64,000 nucleotides of DNA, from assembly GCA_018268315.1 (NCBI GenBank), contig JAFDWU010000005.1:62001-126000 (forward strand), in the 5' to 3' direction. This document shows, piece by piece, positions 52,616 to 60,079 of the stretch (position 1 is the stretch's first letter; the number at the start of each line of letters is the position of its first letter). The stretch comes from Armatimonadota bacterium. Lineage in GTDB: Bacteria; Armatimonadota; Fimbriimonadia; Fimbriimonadales; Fimbriimonadaceae. Under the pieces are notes generated by a model. The model made no database searches. It was not told the DNA's origin and saw only the letters and a list, made by a program, of their open reading frames with translations. A program made the translations under genes and the position numbers.

Positions 52616-53198
52616 GTGACGGGTCTTTGGCAACTTCAAGGGTCATCACCCAGTGGTGCATCGCCACCGGACGCAGTTTGGTAAATCCTCGCTTCTCGAA
52701 CATCGGGATCGTTCCCAAACAGATGAAAGCGCTGGCGATTTTGCGTCCCGCAACATTCTCCGGATACGCTTCAACCAAACCACCGCCTTCCCGAGCGATC
52801 ATTTCCAGAGCGCCGTCGAGCGCTAGGGCGGAGACCTTCTTGCCGCGGTAGCGCTTGTCGACAAAGAAACATGTGATCCGCCAGTCGGGTTCGCGCTCTA
52901 GCCCTGGCAGGTACTTGGTCTTGAATTTGTTCTGCGGCCGAAGCTCCCGCGCGGGGCCGTATTGGCACCAGCCCACGGCCACGTCCCCATCGAACACCAA
53001 AGCCGCATGCGCCGTGCCATCTTGAACCCGCTTTAGCTTGCGATCGCGCTTACAGATGGTAGTGTCGGAGTCTTCGGGCGTGCCTATGTGGAAGCCCATG
53101 CACCAGCACCCGCCCCAAACGCCGTTGTGCCGCTCAATGAGATCGGCATAGGCGGGCCAGGTTTCTTCGCATAGCGGCTTGACGGTCAATTCGCTCAT
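52605..53198 (-). CDS. GNAT-family N-acetyltransferase
   Basis: A 197-residue protein. Acetyl-CoA loop: ITCFFVDKRYRGKKVSALALDGALEMI near residues 108-134, and the C-terminal FEKRGF-type turn IPMFEKRGFTKLRPVAMHHWVM near 167-189. The N-terminus has GGCWCMGFHI, typical of a GNAT branch that carries Cys/Trp-rich early strands. Substrate unknown. The CATAAT nine bases upstream may be its -10. Confidence 0.85.
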   Translation of the reverse strand: MSELTVKPLCEETWPAYADLIERHNGVWGGCWCMGFHIGTPEDSDTTICKRDRKLKRVQDGTAHAALVFDGDVAVGWCQYGPARELRPQNKFKTKYLPGLEREPDWRITCFFVDKRYRGKKVSALALDGALEMIAREGGGLVEAYPENVAGRKIASAFICLGTIPMFEKRGFTKLRPVAMHHWVMTLEVAKDPSLSA

Positions 53199-53254
53199 GA
53201 CGAGCTAATTATGCGGCCTCAGCCGAAAAGAACTATCGGCACGGATAATGCCTC

Positions 53255-53887
53255 TCAGCCGAGCGAAAGTCTTACCAAGTGGTGACCGAAGAACGCAACC
53301 ACGGAAGCTAAAACGAGACAAAGCATCGTGCCTGCGACCACAATGACCCCATCGCGGTTAAGGATGCCAATGCCAATCAGGGTGATTCCGATGCCGGGAA
53401 GCGTGTTCATGAATGGCATCGGCAAAAAGAGCACAAGTCCAATCGCTATTAGCGTCAGCCCTACAAATTTCTGCCCTAACGGTACAAGCACAGACCTCCA
53501 TCGCCGGCGAGAAACCCTCTCCATTCTCTTCAATATTCCCACGCCTTTGTCCTTAAGCGTCGCAAGCGCCTTTGGCGATAGGTGCTTGCGACGAACGCGA
53601 GCAGGCAGCCATGGTTCCGGAAGGCCGACAAGCATTTGCAAACCAATCAGGGAGCTAAGTAGACCGACGACCGCCGAAGCGCCCGGAGGCAAAATTGGGA
53701 TGAGAGTTGGCAGTCCCAGGAGAACCAGCACGAAGCCATAACCTCGGTCGGCAACCTTGTCCGCAATCTCCCCTAAGGTTGGGGCATCCTCTGCATCTGA
53801 ATTCAGGGCTTCGCTGAGAATCGCCGATACGGCGACGTCATCAGGTGCTTCTATTGGTTGCGGTGATTGGGTCGTGTTGCCATCCAT
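53255..53887 (-). CDS. ExoD-family membrane protein
   Basis: A 210-residue membrane protein of the ExoD type (linked to exopolysaccharide in rhizobia, mechanism unknown). Features are APTLGEIADKVADRGYGFVLVLLGLPTLIPILPPG near residues 34-68, SSLIGLQMLVGLPEPWLPA, the basic KHLSPKALATL helix, and PMPFMNTLPGIGITLIGIGIL near the C-terminus. Three or four membrane helices are predicted. AAGAAGG precedes the ATG by about nine bases. No polysaccharide genes flank it. Confidence 0.88.
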   Translation of the reverse strand: MDGNTTQSPQPIEAPDDVAVSAILSEALNSDAEDAPTLGEIADKVADRGYGFVLVLLGLPTLIPILPPGASAVVGLLSSLIGLQMLVGLPEPWLPARVRRKHLSPKALATLKDKGVGILKRMERVSRRRWRSVLVPLGQKFVGLTLIAIGLVLFLPMPFMNTLPGIGITLIGIGILNRDGVIVVAGTMLCLVLASVVAFFGHHLVRLSLG

Positions 53888-54167
53888 GATCCGCCTTCTT
53901 CATTCGATTTCGATTGCTTCTGGGCGGAGTCCCGCGCATGCCATACCGTGCGAGCCTTCAAAACTCAAGTCAACTTTATCCGGCTTCCCATCGAGGTTAC
54001 CTTTATAGGATGAGGTGGATTATGGGGATGCTAACCGCTAACCGCAATCCGAGGACGTAGAATTTAATGAGGAAGGGCCCTTGGCTCATGGCGAGAATCT
54101 TCAGTTTTGATTGTTACCGGCAAGCAGATGTCAGATCGTTGAAGAGCCCCCTGCAAATGGGTTAGAA

Positions 54168-56888
54168 ATGGCTCTTCCCGCAACGCCATGGCCCCAGATA
54201 TCTGCGGAAGCAGCCTGTAAGGAAGTCGGTTGCGACCCGATGGTTGGCCTTTCAAGTCAGGAAGCCGCGCGAAGGTTGGCGGAGTATGGTCCCAACGCTC
54301 TGCCCGAAGACAAGTCGAGTCCGTTCTGGCGCCTTGTTCTGGGGCAGTTCGCCAGCCCCCTCATCTATATCCTCTTTGCAGTCGCGGTCCTCTCTTTCGC
54401 GCTCGGCAAGCATCAAGACGCCCTCGTTATCCTCCTCGTCGTCTTCGTTAATGCGATCATTGGCGCCTTTCAGGAGGGTCGCGCGGAGCGCTCAATGGCT
54501 TCGCTTCGCAAGCTTTCAGTGCTGCAAGTGCGAGTATTGCGCGACGGCAGGGAGGCACTAATTGCCGCCAGAGAGCTTGTGCCCGGCGATGTCATGCTGC
54601 TCGCTGCCGGAGATGCAGTCGGAGCGGACGCTCGCCTCCTCCATACCGTTTCAATGGAAGCTGGCGAGGCGGCGCTTACCGGTGAATCCTTGCCGGTCTC
54701 GAAAGACTCTCAGCAGCTGCCCGCAGACACCCTTATTGCTGACTGGCGGAACATGGTTTTCTCCGGCACTCACATCACCACCGGGCGGGGCAAGGCGGTG
54801 GTGGTGGCTACCGGGTTATCCACCGAAGTCGGAAAGATTGCCCGCATGACCGCAGGCGCGGTGGAGCCGAAGACGCCCCTCGCGATTCGAATGGACGTGT
54901 TTGGCCGCCAGTTGGTGGCCGCCTCCTTCATCCTGGTGATGACGGTTATTGCGGCGGGAGTGCTCCGAGGGATGGATCTTGCGGACGTCATCATGGTCGC
55001 GATTAGCCAGATGGTCTCATTGGTGCCGGAAGGCTTGCCGGTTGCGCTAACCATCGCGCTTGCCGTCGGCATGCAACGCATGGCAGAGAAAGGAGCCATC
55101 GTTAGAAGGCTGGCTGCCGTAGAAACGCTAGGCTCCACTAACGTTATCTGCACCGACAAGACCGGCACGCTAACGAAGAACGAGATGACGGTGACGGCGA
55201 TGTCTCTGCCCGATGGTCGCGAAATCGCGGTCTCTGGCATTGGCTACGAGCCAGAAGGCAGGTTTTCGTGCAACGGAAGCGACCTCGAGCCCGCAAACGA
55301 GGCCGCGCTTCGCCTCATTCTCGAAGGCTGCGTCCTCTGCAACGACTCGCAACTAATAGCGCCCACCGACCAAGAGACGCGGTGGCGGGCACTGGGTGAT
55401 CCGACGGAATCCGCATTGCTTACCGTGGCTTTGAAGGGCTCCATCGAACCCACGAAGCTGCGTCGCGAGTGGCCGCGCCGCGCCGAGATTCCATTCGACT
55501 CTGCGATCAAGCTCATGGCCACTCAGCACGGTCATCCGGGCCAGCCCAACCGATGCTTTATCAAGGGCGCACCCGAAATACTGCTGCCACTCTGCAGCCA
55601 AGCTCGCCACAAAAACGAGGTCCTTCCGCTTGACGAGCAAGGGCGTCGAGCGATTCTGGATACGGCGGAACAGAAGGCAATACAGGGTTTACGCCTGCTC
55701 GCATTCGCGATGGTTGAAGGAGCTGAGCTAGATGAAAGGGCCGGGTTCGATCAATTCAACGGCTTCGCTGTATTTCTCGGGCTCATCGGCCAGGTAGATC
55801 CGCCGCGTGAGGAAGCAAGGGCCGCGGTCGAAGAGTGCCGCGCAGCCGGGATTCGGCCGGTGATGGTCACCGGCGACCACAAGGCCACCGGCATTTCGGT
55901 TGCTCGCGCATTGGGTATCGCCAGAGATGGCGACCTCGCAGTCGATGGCCGGGAATTGGAGGCGATGCCTGAACAGGATCTCGTTACTCAACTCGATCGT
56001 ATTGCCGTCTTTGCGCGGGTGCATCCAGCGCAGAAGCTTCGCATTGTCGAGGCGTTTCAGTCGCAGGGCAATGTGGTTGCCATGACCGGCGATGGCGTCA
56101 ACGATGCTCCCGCGCTCGCCCGAGCTGATGTCGGCGTGGCGATGGGGATTACCGGGACCGAAGTCGCCAAAGGCGCGGCGAAGATTGTAATCACAGACGA
56201 CAACTTTGCGACCATCGTCAGTGCCGTCGAACAGGGCCGGTTGGTGTACGGCAACATCCAGAAATTGCTGCTATTCCTCTTCGCCACATCGCTTGACGAA
56301 GTTCTCATCCTGCTCGGCGCGCTCTTGCTTGGTTATCCCCTGCCCCTGGCTGCGGTGCAAATCCTGTGGATCAACCTCGTTACAGAAGGCACACTCACCA
56401 TCAATCTGGTGATGGAAGGCCCCGAAGGGGATGAGATGCTGAGGAAGCCGCTCCGTGCAAATGAACCCCTCATCACCCGCGAGATGCTTCGCCGGATGGC
56501 GGTGATGGCTCCGACCTCGGTAACCGCGACGCTGAGTTACTACATTTGGCGGCATTCGACCGGGGCTCCTTTTGCCGTAGTCCAGACAGAAACCTTCACT
56601 CTTCTGGCGGTATGCCAATGGTTCAACGTCTTGAACTGCGAGAGCGCCACGCGCTCGGTGTTTAGGCTTGGTCTTCTTAAGAATCCGTGGTTACTGGGCG
56701 GTCTGTTGCTTGCCAATCTGCTTCAACTCGCGGTTGTTTACACCGTTCCATTGAACGAGCTTTTCCACACCGTGCCAATAGCCCTCAGTCACTTCTTCAT
56801 CGTGGGCGCAGTTGCCAGCAGCACCTTGTGGACGGAAGAAGCACGGAAGTATTTTGCTCGTCGGCGTCTGGCCAAGAGGAACCCTTGA
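54168..56888 (+). CDS. calcium-type (P2-like) cation-transporting P-type ATPase
   Basis: A ~906-residue P-type ATPase. It has the cation-ATPase N-domain (GLSSQEAARRLAEYGPNALPE near residue 28), the actuator TGESLPVSKDS near residue 171, PEGLPVALTIALAVG near residue 287, CTDKTGTLTKNEM near residue 327, KGAPE, TGDHKATGISVAR near 570, GDGVNDAPALARADVG near 640, and six C-terminal helices with WINLVTEG. PEGLP and NDAPALARADVGVAMG fit Ca2+-type pumps, but ion selectivity cannot be read for certain. The start at 54168 begins just before the conserved region; a TTG at 54111 is an alternative. Confidence 0.9.
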   Translation: MALPATPWPQISAEAACKEVGCDPMVGLSSQEAARRLAEYGPNALPEDKSSPFWRLVLGQFASPLIYILFAVAVLSFALGKHQDALVILLVVFVNAIIGAFQEGRAERSMASLRKLSVLQVRVLRDGREALIAARELVPGDVMLLAAGDAVGADARLLHTVSMEAGEAALTGESLPVSKDSQQLPADTLIADWRNMVFSGTHITTGRGKAVVVATGLSTEVGKIARMTAGAVEPKTPLAIRMDVFGRQLVAASFILVMTVIAAGVLRGMDLADVIMVAISQMVSLVPEGLPVALTIALAVGMQRMAEKGAIVRRLAAVETLGSTNVICTDKTGTLTKNEMTVTAMSLPDGREIAVSGIGYEPEGRFSCNGSDLEPANEAALRLILEGCVLCNDSQLIAPTDQETRWRALGDPTESALLTVALKGSIEPTKLRREWPRRAEIPFDSAIKLMATQHGHPGQPNRCFIKGAPEILLPLCSQARHKNEVLPLDEQGRRAILDTAEQKAIQGLRLLAFAMVEGAELDERAGFDQFNGFAVFLGLIGQVDPPREEARAAVEECRAAGIRPVMVTGDHKATGISVARALGIARDGDLAVDGRELEAMPEQDLVTQLDRIAVFARVHPAQKLRIVEAFQSQGNVVAMTGDGVNDAPALARADVGVAMGITGTEVAKGAAKIVITDDNFATIVSAVEQGRLVYGNIQKLLLFLFATSLDEVLILLGALLLGYPLPLAAVQILWINLVTEGTLTINLVMEGPEGDEMLRKPLRANEPLITREMLRRMAVMAPTSVTATLSYYIWRHSTGAPFAVVQTETFTLLAVCQWFNVLNCESATRSVFRLGLLKNPWLLGGLLLANLLQLAVVYTVPLNELFHTVPIALSHFFIVGAVASSTLWTEEARKYFARRRLAKRNP

Positions 56889-56969
56889 TAGCACTGGCCC
56901 TCGCTAGGGCCGCACTTCTCAATCACCACTACCCTTGGGAACCGACTCACTAAGTGCGAGCTTCCGCGG

Positions 56970-57374
56970 CTAAATTCCCTTCGGCTTGCCGAAGAACAAG
57001 ACGTAGCCGTTGGGATCGATGACTTCGAAGCCCCTCAGCCCATCCTCGGTGTCCTTCACGACCGCAATCTCCCTCTTGGCTAAGCGATTGAATTCCGCGG
57101 CCAAGCCATCGGGATCTTCGGTATGCGCGAAAGCGTCCCACCGCGCCCATTCGTGACGCTCAGAGTTCGGAACCGGAGGCACATCCTCGGCGATCTGCTT
57201 CAAGAAAACCTGAACGACGTCGCGACGCAAGATCGCAAAAAACGGCTTCTCTTCCGGGGCGGAATAACCAACCTCATAGCCCAGGCAATCGCGGTAGAAG
57301 GCAACCGTTTCCTGAAGATCCCTAACAATGAAGAAAGGCGCTATCGAAGAAATCTCGGCCTTGGTATCCACCAT
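56970..57374 (-). CDS. VOC-family (glyoxalase/bleomycin-resistance fold) protein
   Basis: A 134-residue protein with the two beta-alpha-beta-beta-beta modules of VOC proteins: APFFIVRDLQETVAFYRDCLGYEVGY near residue 12-37 and HTEDPDGLAAEFNRLAKREIAVV, ending in FEVIDPNGYVLFFGKP. One or two ligand positions (Glu/His) look present, but the metal set is not certain. Substrate unknown. CATAAT five bases before the ATG. It is divergent from the redoxin gene. Confidence 0.85.
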   Translation of the reverse strand: MVDTKAEISSIAPFFIVRDLQETVAFYRDCLGYEVGYSAPEEKPFFAILRRDVVQVFLKQIAEDVPPVPNSERHEWARWDAFAHTEDPDGLAAEFNRLAKREIAVVKDTEDGLRGFEVIDPNGYVLFFGKPKGI

Positions 57375-57449
57375 GCCGGATTATGGGCACGAGTAGCGAC
57401 CAACCGTTTGCATTTTCAAGCACGAGAAGATATCTTCTTGCGAAAAGAC

Positions 57450-57478
57450 TTCACGCGCGTGAGAAGAAGGCTTATTAT
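57450..57478 (+). promoter_or_regulatory. promoter of the selenoprotein-like redoxin gene
   Basis: TTCACG (57450-57455), 17-bp spacer, TATTAT (57473-57478), then six bases to the ATG at 57485. The -35 matches TTGACA at four of six positions. This fixes the start and shows that the gene is independently transcribed. Confidence 0.6.
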
Positions 57479-57484
57479 AAGGTT

Positions 57485-58024
57485 ATGCAAATAACGCGCG
57501 GGATTTCGGTCGTCCTGGCCTTCGCGTTGCTCGCATCTTACGGCGTCACAGCACGCGCGCAGGATGAGAACACGCCTGAGGCTAAGGCAAGAAAGGCAAT
57601 GGTTGGCAAGATGGCGCCAGCCCTAGCGGTTGACCAATGGGTCAACAGCGGTGGCAAGCCACTTTCGCTCGAGAGCCTTCGAGGCAAGGTAGTCGTCCTT
57701 GATTTCTTCACCTTCTGGTGAGGGGGTTGTGTGGCTTCCATGCCCGAGAACAATCGGGTTTATGGAAGGTACAAGGGCCAAGGTTTGGTCCTTATAGGAG
57801 TTCATATCGATCCGGACGTCAAGCAACGCAACGCTATCATCAAGCAGCAAGGCGTGACTTACCCAGTGTGCGAAGACAAGTTCGCAGACAAGCCGAACGG
57901 GGTCGGGAGGGCCTATCACATCGAGTACATCCCGACGATCTTCGTTATCGATAAAACCGGCAAGATCATCGCCGTTGATCCACCGAAGCTCGAAGAGGCG
58001 GTTAAGCAAGCGCTCGCCAAGTAG
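57485..58024 (+). CDS. exported TlpA-like redoxin with in-frame TGA (probable selenocysteine at residue 79)
   Basis: A 179-residue protein when the TGA at 57719-57721 is read as Sec. It has a signal peptide (QITRGISVVLAFALLASYGVTARAQ), then a thioredoxin-like fold: SLESLRGKVVVLDFFTFW, the redox site U-G-G-C (Sec79, Cys82), VASMPENNRVYGRYK, GLVLIGVHIDPD, and the cis-Pro strand YIPTIFVIDKTGKIIAVDPP, running to a normal end. In TlpA/ResA relatives the same position is Cys, used for periplasmic disulfide reduction. The frame on both sides is intact and ends at TAG. A SECIS-like hairpin follows the TGA. A nonsense mutation or base error remains possible; selA, selB, selC and selD are not in this window. 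Confidence 0.72.
57736..57767 (+). promoter_or_regulatory. bacterial SECIS-like hairpin
   Basis: TTCCAT (57736-57741) pairs with ATGGAA (57762-57767). Inside, CCCGA (57743-57747) pairs with TCGGG (57754-57758), with a small G/UUU internal bulge and apical loop GAACAA (57748-57753). The loop begins with G, 26 bases after the TGA. These match the known bSECIS rules (stem-loop 16-37 bases past UGA, a G in the first two loop positions). It lies in coding sequence. Confidence 0.62.
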
Positions 58025-58034
58025 ATCTTAGTCT

Positions 58035-58060
58035 GCTCTCCTCTCCTTTTTGAGGAGAGC
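58035..58060 (+). terminator. hairpin after the redoxin gene
   Basis: GCTCTCCTC (58035-58043), loop TCCTTTTT, GAGGAGAGC (58052-58060): a perfect 9-bp stem ten bases past the redoxin stop. No U-tract follows, so it may be a weak or factor-assisted terminator. Confidence 0.55.
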
Positions 58061-58124
58061 GGACGATTGCGCCATCGAGCCAATTTCGCGCGGTAAATCG
58101 TGGATTCACGAAGTCGCGTTCGCG

Positions 58125-58130
58125 TATTCT
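58125..58130 (+). promoter_or_regulatory. -10 hexamer, frameshifted DinB gene
   Basis: TATTCT seven bases before the ATG at 58138. It supports translation from 58138, not from the internal ATG at 58206. Confidence 0.5.
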
Positions 58131-58137
58131 CCAAAGC

Positions 58138-58646
58138 ATGAGTTTCAATCCAGTTGACGCCAGGGCAGAAGGATTACGATCCCTGAATCAAAGCAAGTCT
58201 TTCAAATGTCCGTTGATCGCATCAAGCGGATTTTGGAGAGGACGCCCGATGACCGGCTGCTGTGGTCGCCTGCTCCCACTGCTCGATCCCCGTTGGCGCA
58301 GGTAGTTCACGCGGCAACTTCGATTCAGCACATGCACAACATGATGATGGGCAACACCTACGCCACTCCCACCCGGGAGGAAGCGGACGCCGAATTTCTT
58401 GCCATTGAGAAGGAAGTCACTCGCCGCGAGGACGCGCTTGCCCTATTGGATAAGAATAGCGGCGCCTTCATTGCATGGCTCGATCAGCTCTCTGAGGACA
58501 AGCTTTCGGATATGGTCAAACTTCCGTTTGATCTTGGCGAAGCGCCATTGGGATTCATGATCATGATGCCGACTTGGCACACCAATGATCATGCGGGGCA
58601 AATGGACTACATCCAGACTTGCTACGGCGATCGAAGCTGGAACTAG
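58138..58646 (+). CDS. DinB-family protein with an apparent -1 frameshift
   Basis: From ATG 58138 the frame gives a good DinB first helix (SFNPVDARAEGLRSLNQSKSFK) but soon stops. From ATG 58206, one base back in phase, the frame gives MSVDRIKRILERTPDDRLLWSP and a full DinB body (146 residues) with PTWHTNDHAGQMDYIQTCYG at the end. Joined around 58200-58206, the two frames give a normal DinB N-terminus. The break may be a one-base indel, an assembly error or a slip at TTTCAAATG. If only 58206 is used, the first helix is short. TATTCT seven bases before 58138 supports the longer start. Confidence 0.6.
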
Positions 58647-58711
58647 ACGTCAATGAAACTCCTACCGACTCTCATCGAATCGGCAGGAGCTTTGCGCTGC
58701 TTATAGGTTGC

Positions 58712-59152
58712 TTACGAGCAGCATGCCTTCTGATCGCCTGCGCAGCAGGCGGTAGCTTGGTCGCCCGCGCAGCACGAGATGGCAGGGTTGTCATTGAGGA
58801 TCGTGTAGATTTCCCACATGTTCTTGTCCGGATCGGAAACCCAAAACTTGTCCTGCGTGGCGTGACAGCAGTCGACACTTTCTTCCACCTGGGTTGTCAG
58901 GCCAGCCTTCTCCAACCGCTCCTTCGCGCGCCAGACCTCTTCGGATGAGTCGACCAAGATGCCAAGGTGATTCAGCGAACCTTGCCCACCGGGCTTATGC
59001 TGATTGAGAGCAAGCTTAAGCGCCGGCAGCTCAACATCGAAGTTGGCGTAGCCTTCCCTGACCTTGTGAGGCGGCTGGCCGAAGAACGCCTCATACCACT
59101 TGGTGGATTTTTCAACGTCGGTCACGTTCAATGAAAGGTGTGTCTTAGTCAT
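58712..59152 (-). CDS. arsI: ArsI/CadI-family VOC metalloenzyme with Cys-rich tail
   Basis: A 146-residue VOC protein of the ArsI (C-As lyase)/CadI family. Features: THLSLNVTDVEKSTKWYEAFFGQPPHKV, GSLNHLGILVDSSEEVW, and VDCCHATQDKFWVSDPDKNMWEIYTIL with the conserved vicinal Cys pair that binds trivalent organoarsenicals. ArsI cleaves the carbon-arsenic bond of MAs(III) using Fe(II) and oxygen. The C-terminal tail has CCAGDQ twice and ends in CCS, unusual extra thiols. Start ATG 59152 has AGGAG seven bases upstream. It overlaps arsR, forming one operon. Confidence 0.83.
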   Translation of the reverse strand: MTKTHLSLNVTDVEKSTKWYEAFFGQPPHKVREGYANFDVELPALKLALNQHKPGGQGSLNHLGILVDSSEEVWRAKERLEKAGLTTQVEESVDCCHATQDKFWVSDPDKNMWEIYTILNDNPAISCCAGDQATACCAGDQKACCS

Positions 59153-59480
59153 GGTTTTCTCCTGATGCCAACCTTGTCGCATAGCTTGCCAATTCAAGCA
59201 GCGTTTCCTGATTCAAACGACAAAGGGCGGCGGTGCCCCGCTTCTCCATTCGAATCAGACCCGCAGCTTCAAGCTCGTGTAAGTGGTGCGAGATCGTTGA
59301 GTTGATCTTCTCCGCGCCAGTTACGTGGCAGCAAACTTGACCCGCTGTCGGGCTCTCCACGTCGCCACTTTCGCGAATGGTCGCCTGAGCGCAGCAACAG
59401 GTCGAAAGGAATCCTATGATTTGCAGTCGAGTTGGGTCGCCAAGCGCCTTGCAAGCTTTGCCGAACGTTTCGTTGTTCAT
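59145..59480 (-). CDS. arsR: ArsR-family arsenic-responsive repressor
   Basis: A 111-residue winged-helix repressor: ACKALGDPTRLQIIGFLSTCCCAQATI near residue 9-36, a recognition helix INSTISHHLHELEAAGLI near residue 60-77, and wing MEKRGTAALCRL. Cys residues near 29-31 (CCC) and 49-50 (CC) are likely As(III)/Sb(III) ligands, placed as in some ArsR variants. Release from the operator on binding As(III) would induce arsR-arsI. It overlaps arsI by eight bases. TAGAAT lies seven bases upstream of the ATG. Confidence 0.88.
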   Translation of the reverse strand: MNNETFGKACKALGDPTRLQIIGFLSTCCCAQATIRESGDVESPTAGQVCCHVTGAEKINSTISHHLHELEAAGLIRMEKRGTAALCRLNQETLLELASYATRLASGENHD

Positions 59481-59520
59481 CGAAATGATTCTACGCTATA
59501 TTTCGATGACATGCGAAATA
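59478..59520. promoter_or_regulatory. ArsR operator with three half-sites over the arsR start
   Basis: TATTTCG (59499-59505), eight bases, CGAAATA (59514-59520) is a perfect 7-bp dyad. A third half-site forms CATCGAAAT (59478-59486) with ATTTCGATG (59500-59508), a perfect 9-bp dyad with a 13-bp spacer. It covers the -10 TAGAAT (59488-59493, minus strand) and the start codon, so ArsR would block its own promoter directly. Confidence 0.66.
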
Positions 59521-59707
59521 GGGGAGGAAAAATGTGAGAAAAAAGCTCATTGTAGGCCTTCGGGCTCAATTTGAACCTTCGCCGCTGGCGGAACCGGTCC
59601 CATAATTCGTGACGCGTCGCGTGTTAGCCTTGTCGTGATCAACCTCTTGGAATCGACTAGATTGGTAAAGCGCGGACCTGAAGAGGGAAAGGGAGTAAGG
59701 AGAAGCC

Positions 59708-60046
59708 ATGAAGTATTTAGTTGCCATTCACCGCCCGCTCGATTACGACGCGGCCACCGCCGAGGACGAAGCGATGCATCGCGAAATCGACGAGCTTAAT
59801 GAGGAGATGGAGGCGGCGGGTGTGAGGCTCTTTGCCGGCGGGTTGCAGCCCCCCGCTACCGCGAAATCAGTGCGCGCACAACCCGATGGGACGTTTCTCG
59901 TCACCAACGGGACGCACTTGGATACAAAAGAGGTCGTCGGAGGATTCTGGATCCTGGAATGCGCGAATATGGATGAAGCGCTGACGTGGGGGCGGAAGGC
60001 TGCCGTCGCCTGCCGGGCGCCGGTTGAAGTGCGCCCGTTTCATTAA
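59708..60046 (+). CDS. YCII-related domain protein
   Basis: A 112-residue YCII/DGPF-type protein: MKYLVAIHRPLDYDAATAEDEAMHREIDELNEEMEAAGVRLFAGGL at the N-terminus, then VRAQPDGTFLVTNGTHLDTKEVVGGFWILECANMDEALTWG, a common ferredoxin-like fold. DGPF-type proteins are found near ECF sigma factors, but none is here. Function unknown. GGAG precedes the ATG. Confidence 0.87.
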   Translation: MKYLVAIHRPLDYDAATAEDEAMHREIDELNEEMEAAGVRLFAGGLQPPATAKSVRAQPDGTFLVTNGTHLDTKEVVGGFWILECANMDEALTWGRKAAVACRAPVEVRPFH

Positions 60047-60079
60047 GGGCCGGTTCGCTCCGACCGTTCTGGTGTCAAC

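Noticed and set aside
15209-56888. The three P-type ATPases as one metal-resistance island
   Set aside because: They are far apart with unrelated genes between them and belong to different ion classes (Cu, Mg, Ca-type).
57383-57484. An earlier start for the redoxin at 57383
   Set aside because: The extension has no signal-peptide character and is in the promoter zone. The ATG at 57485 begins a signal peptide and has TATTAT six bases upstream.
57719-57721. Reading the TGA as an ordinary stop followed by reinitiation at GTG 57731
   Set aside because: The second half would lack its signal, N-terminal strands and the first active-site residue. Continuous frame, conserved site and the SECIS-like hairpin favour readthrough, although error is not excluded.
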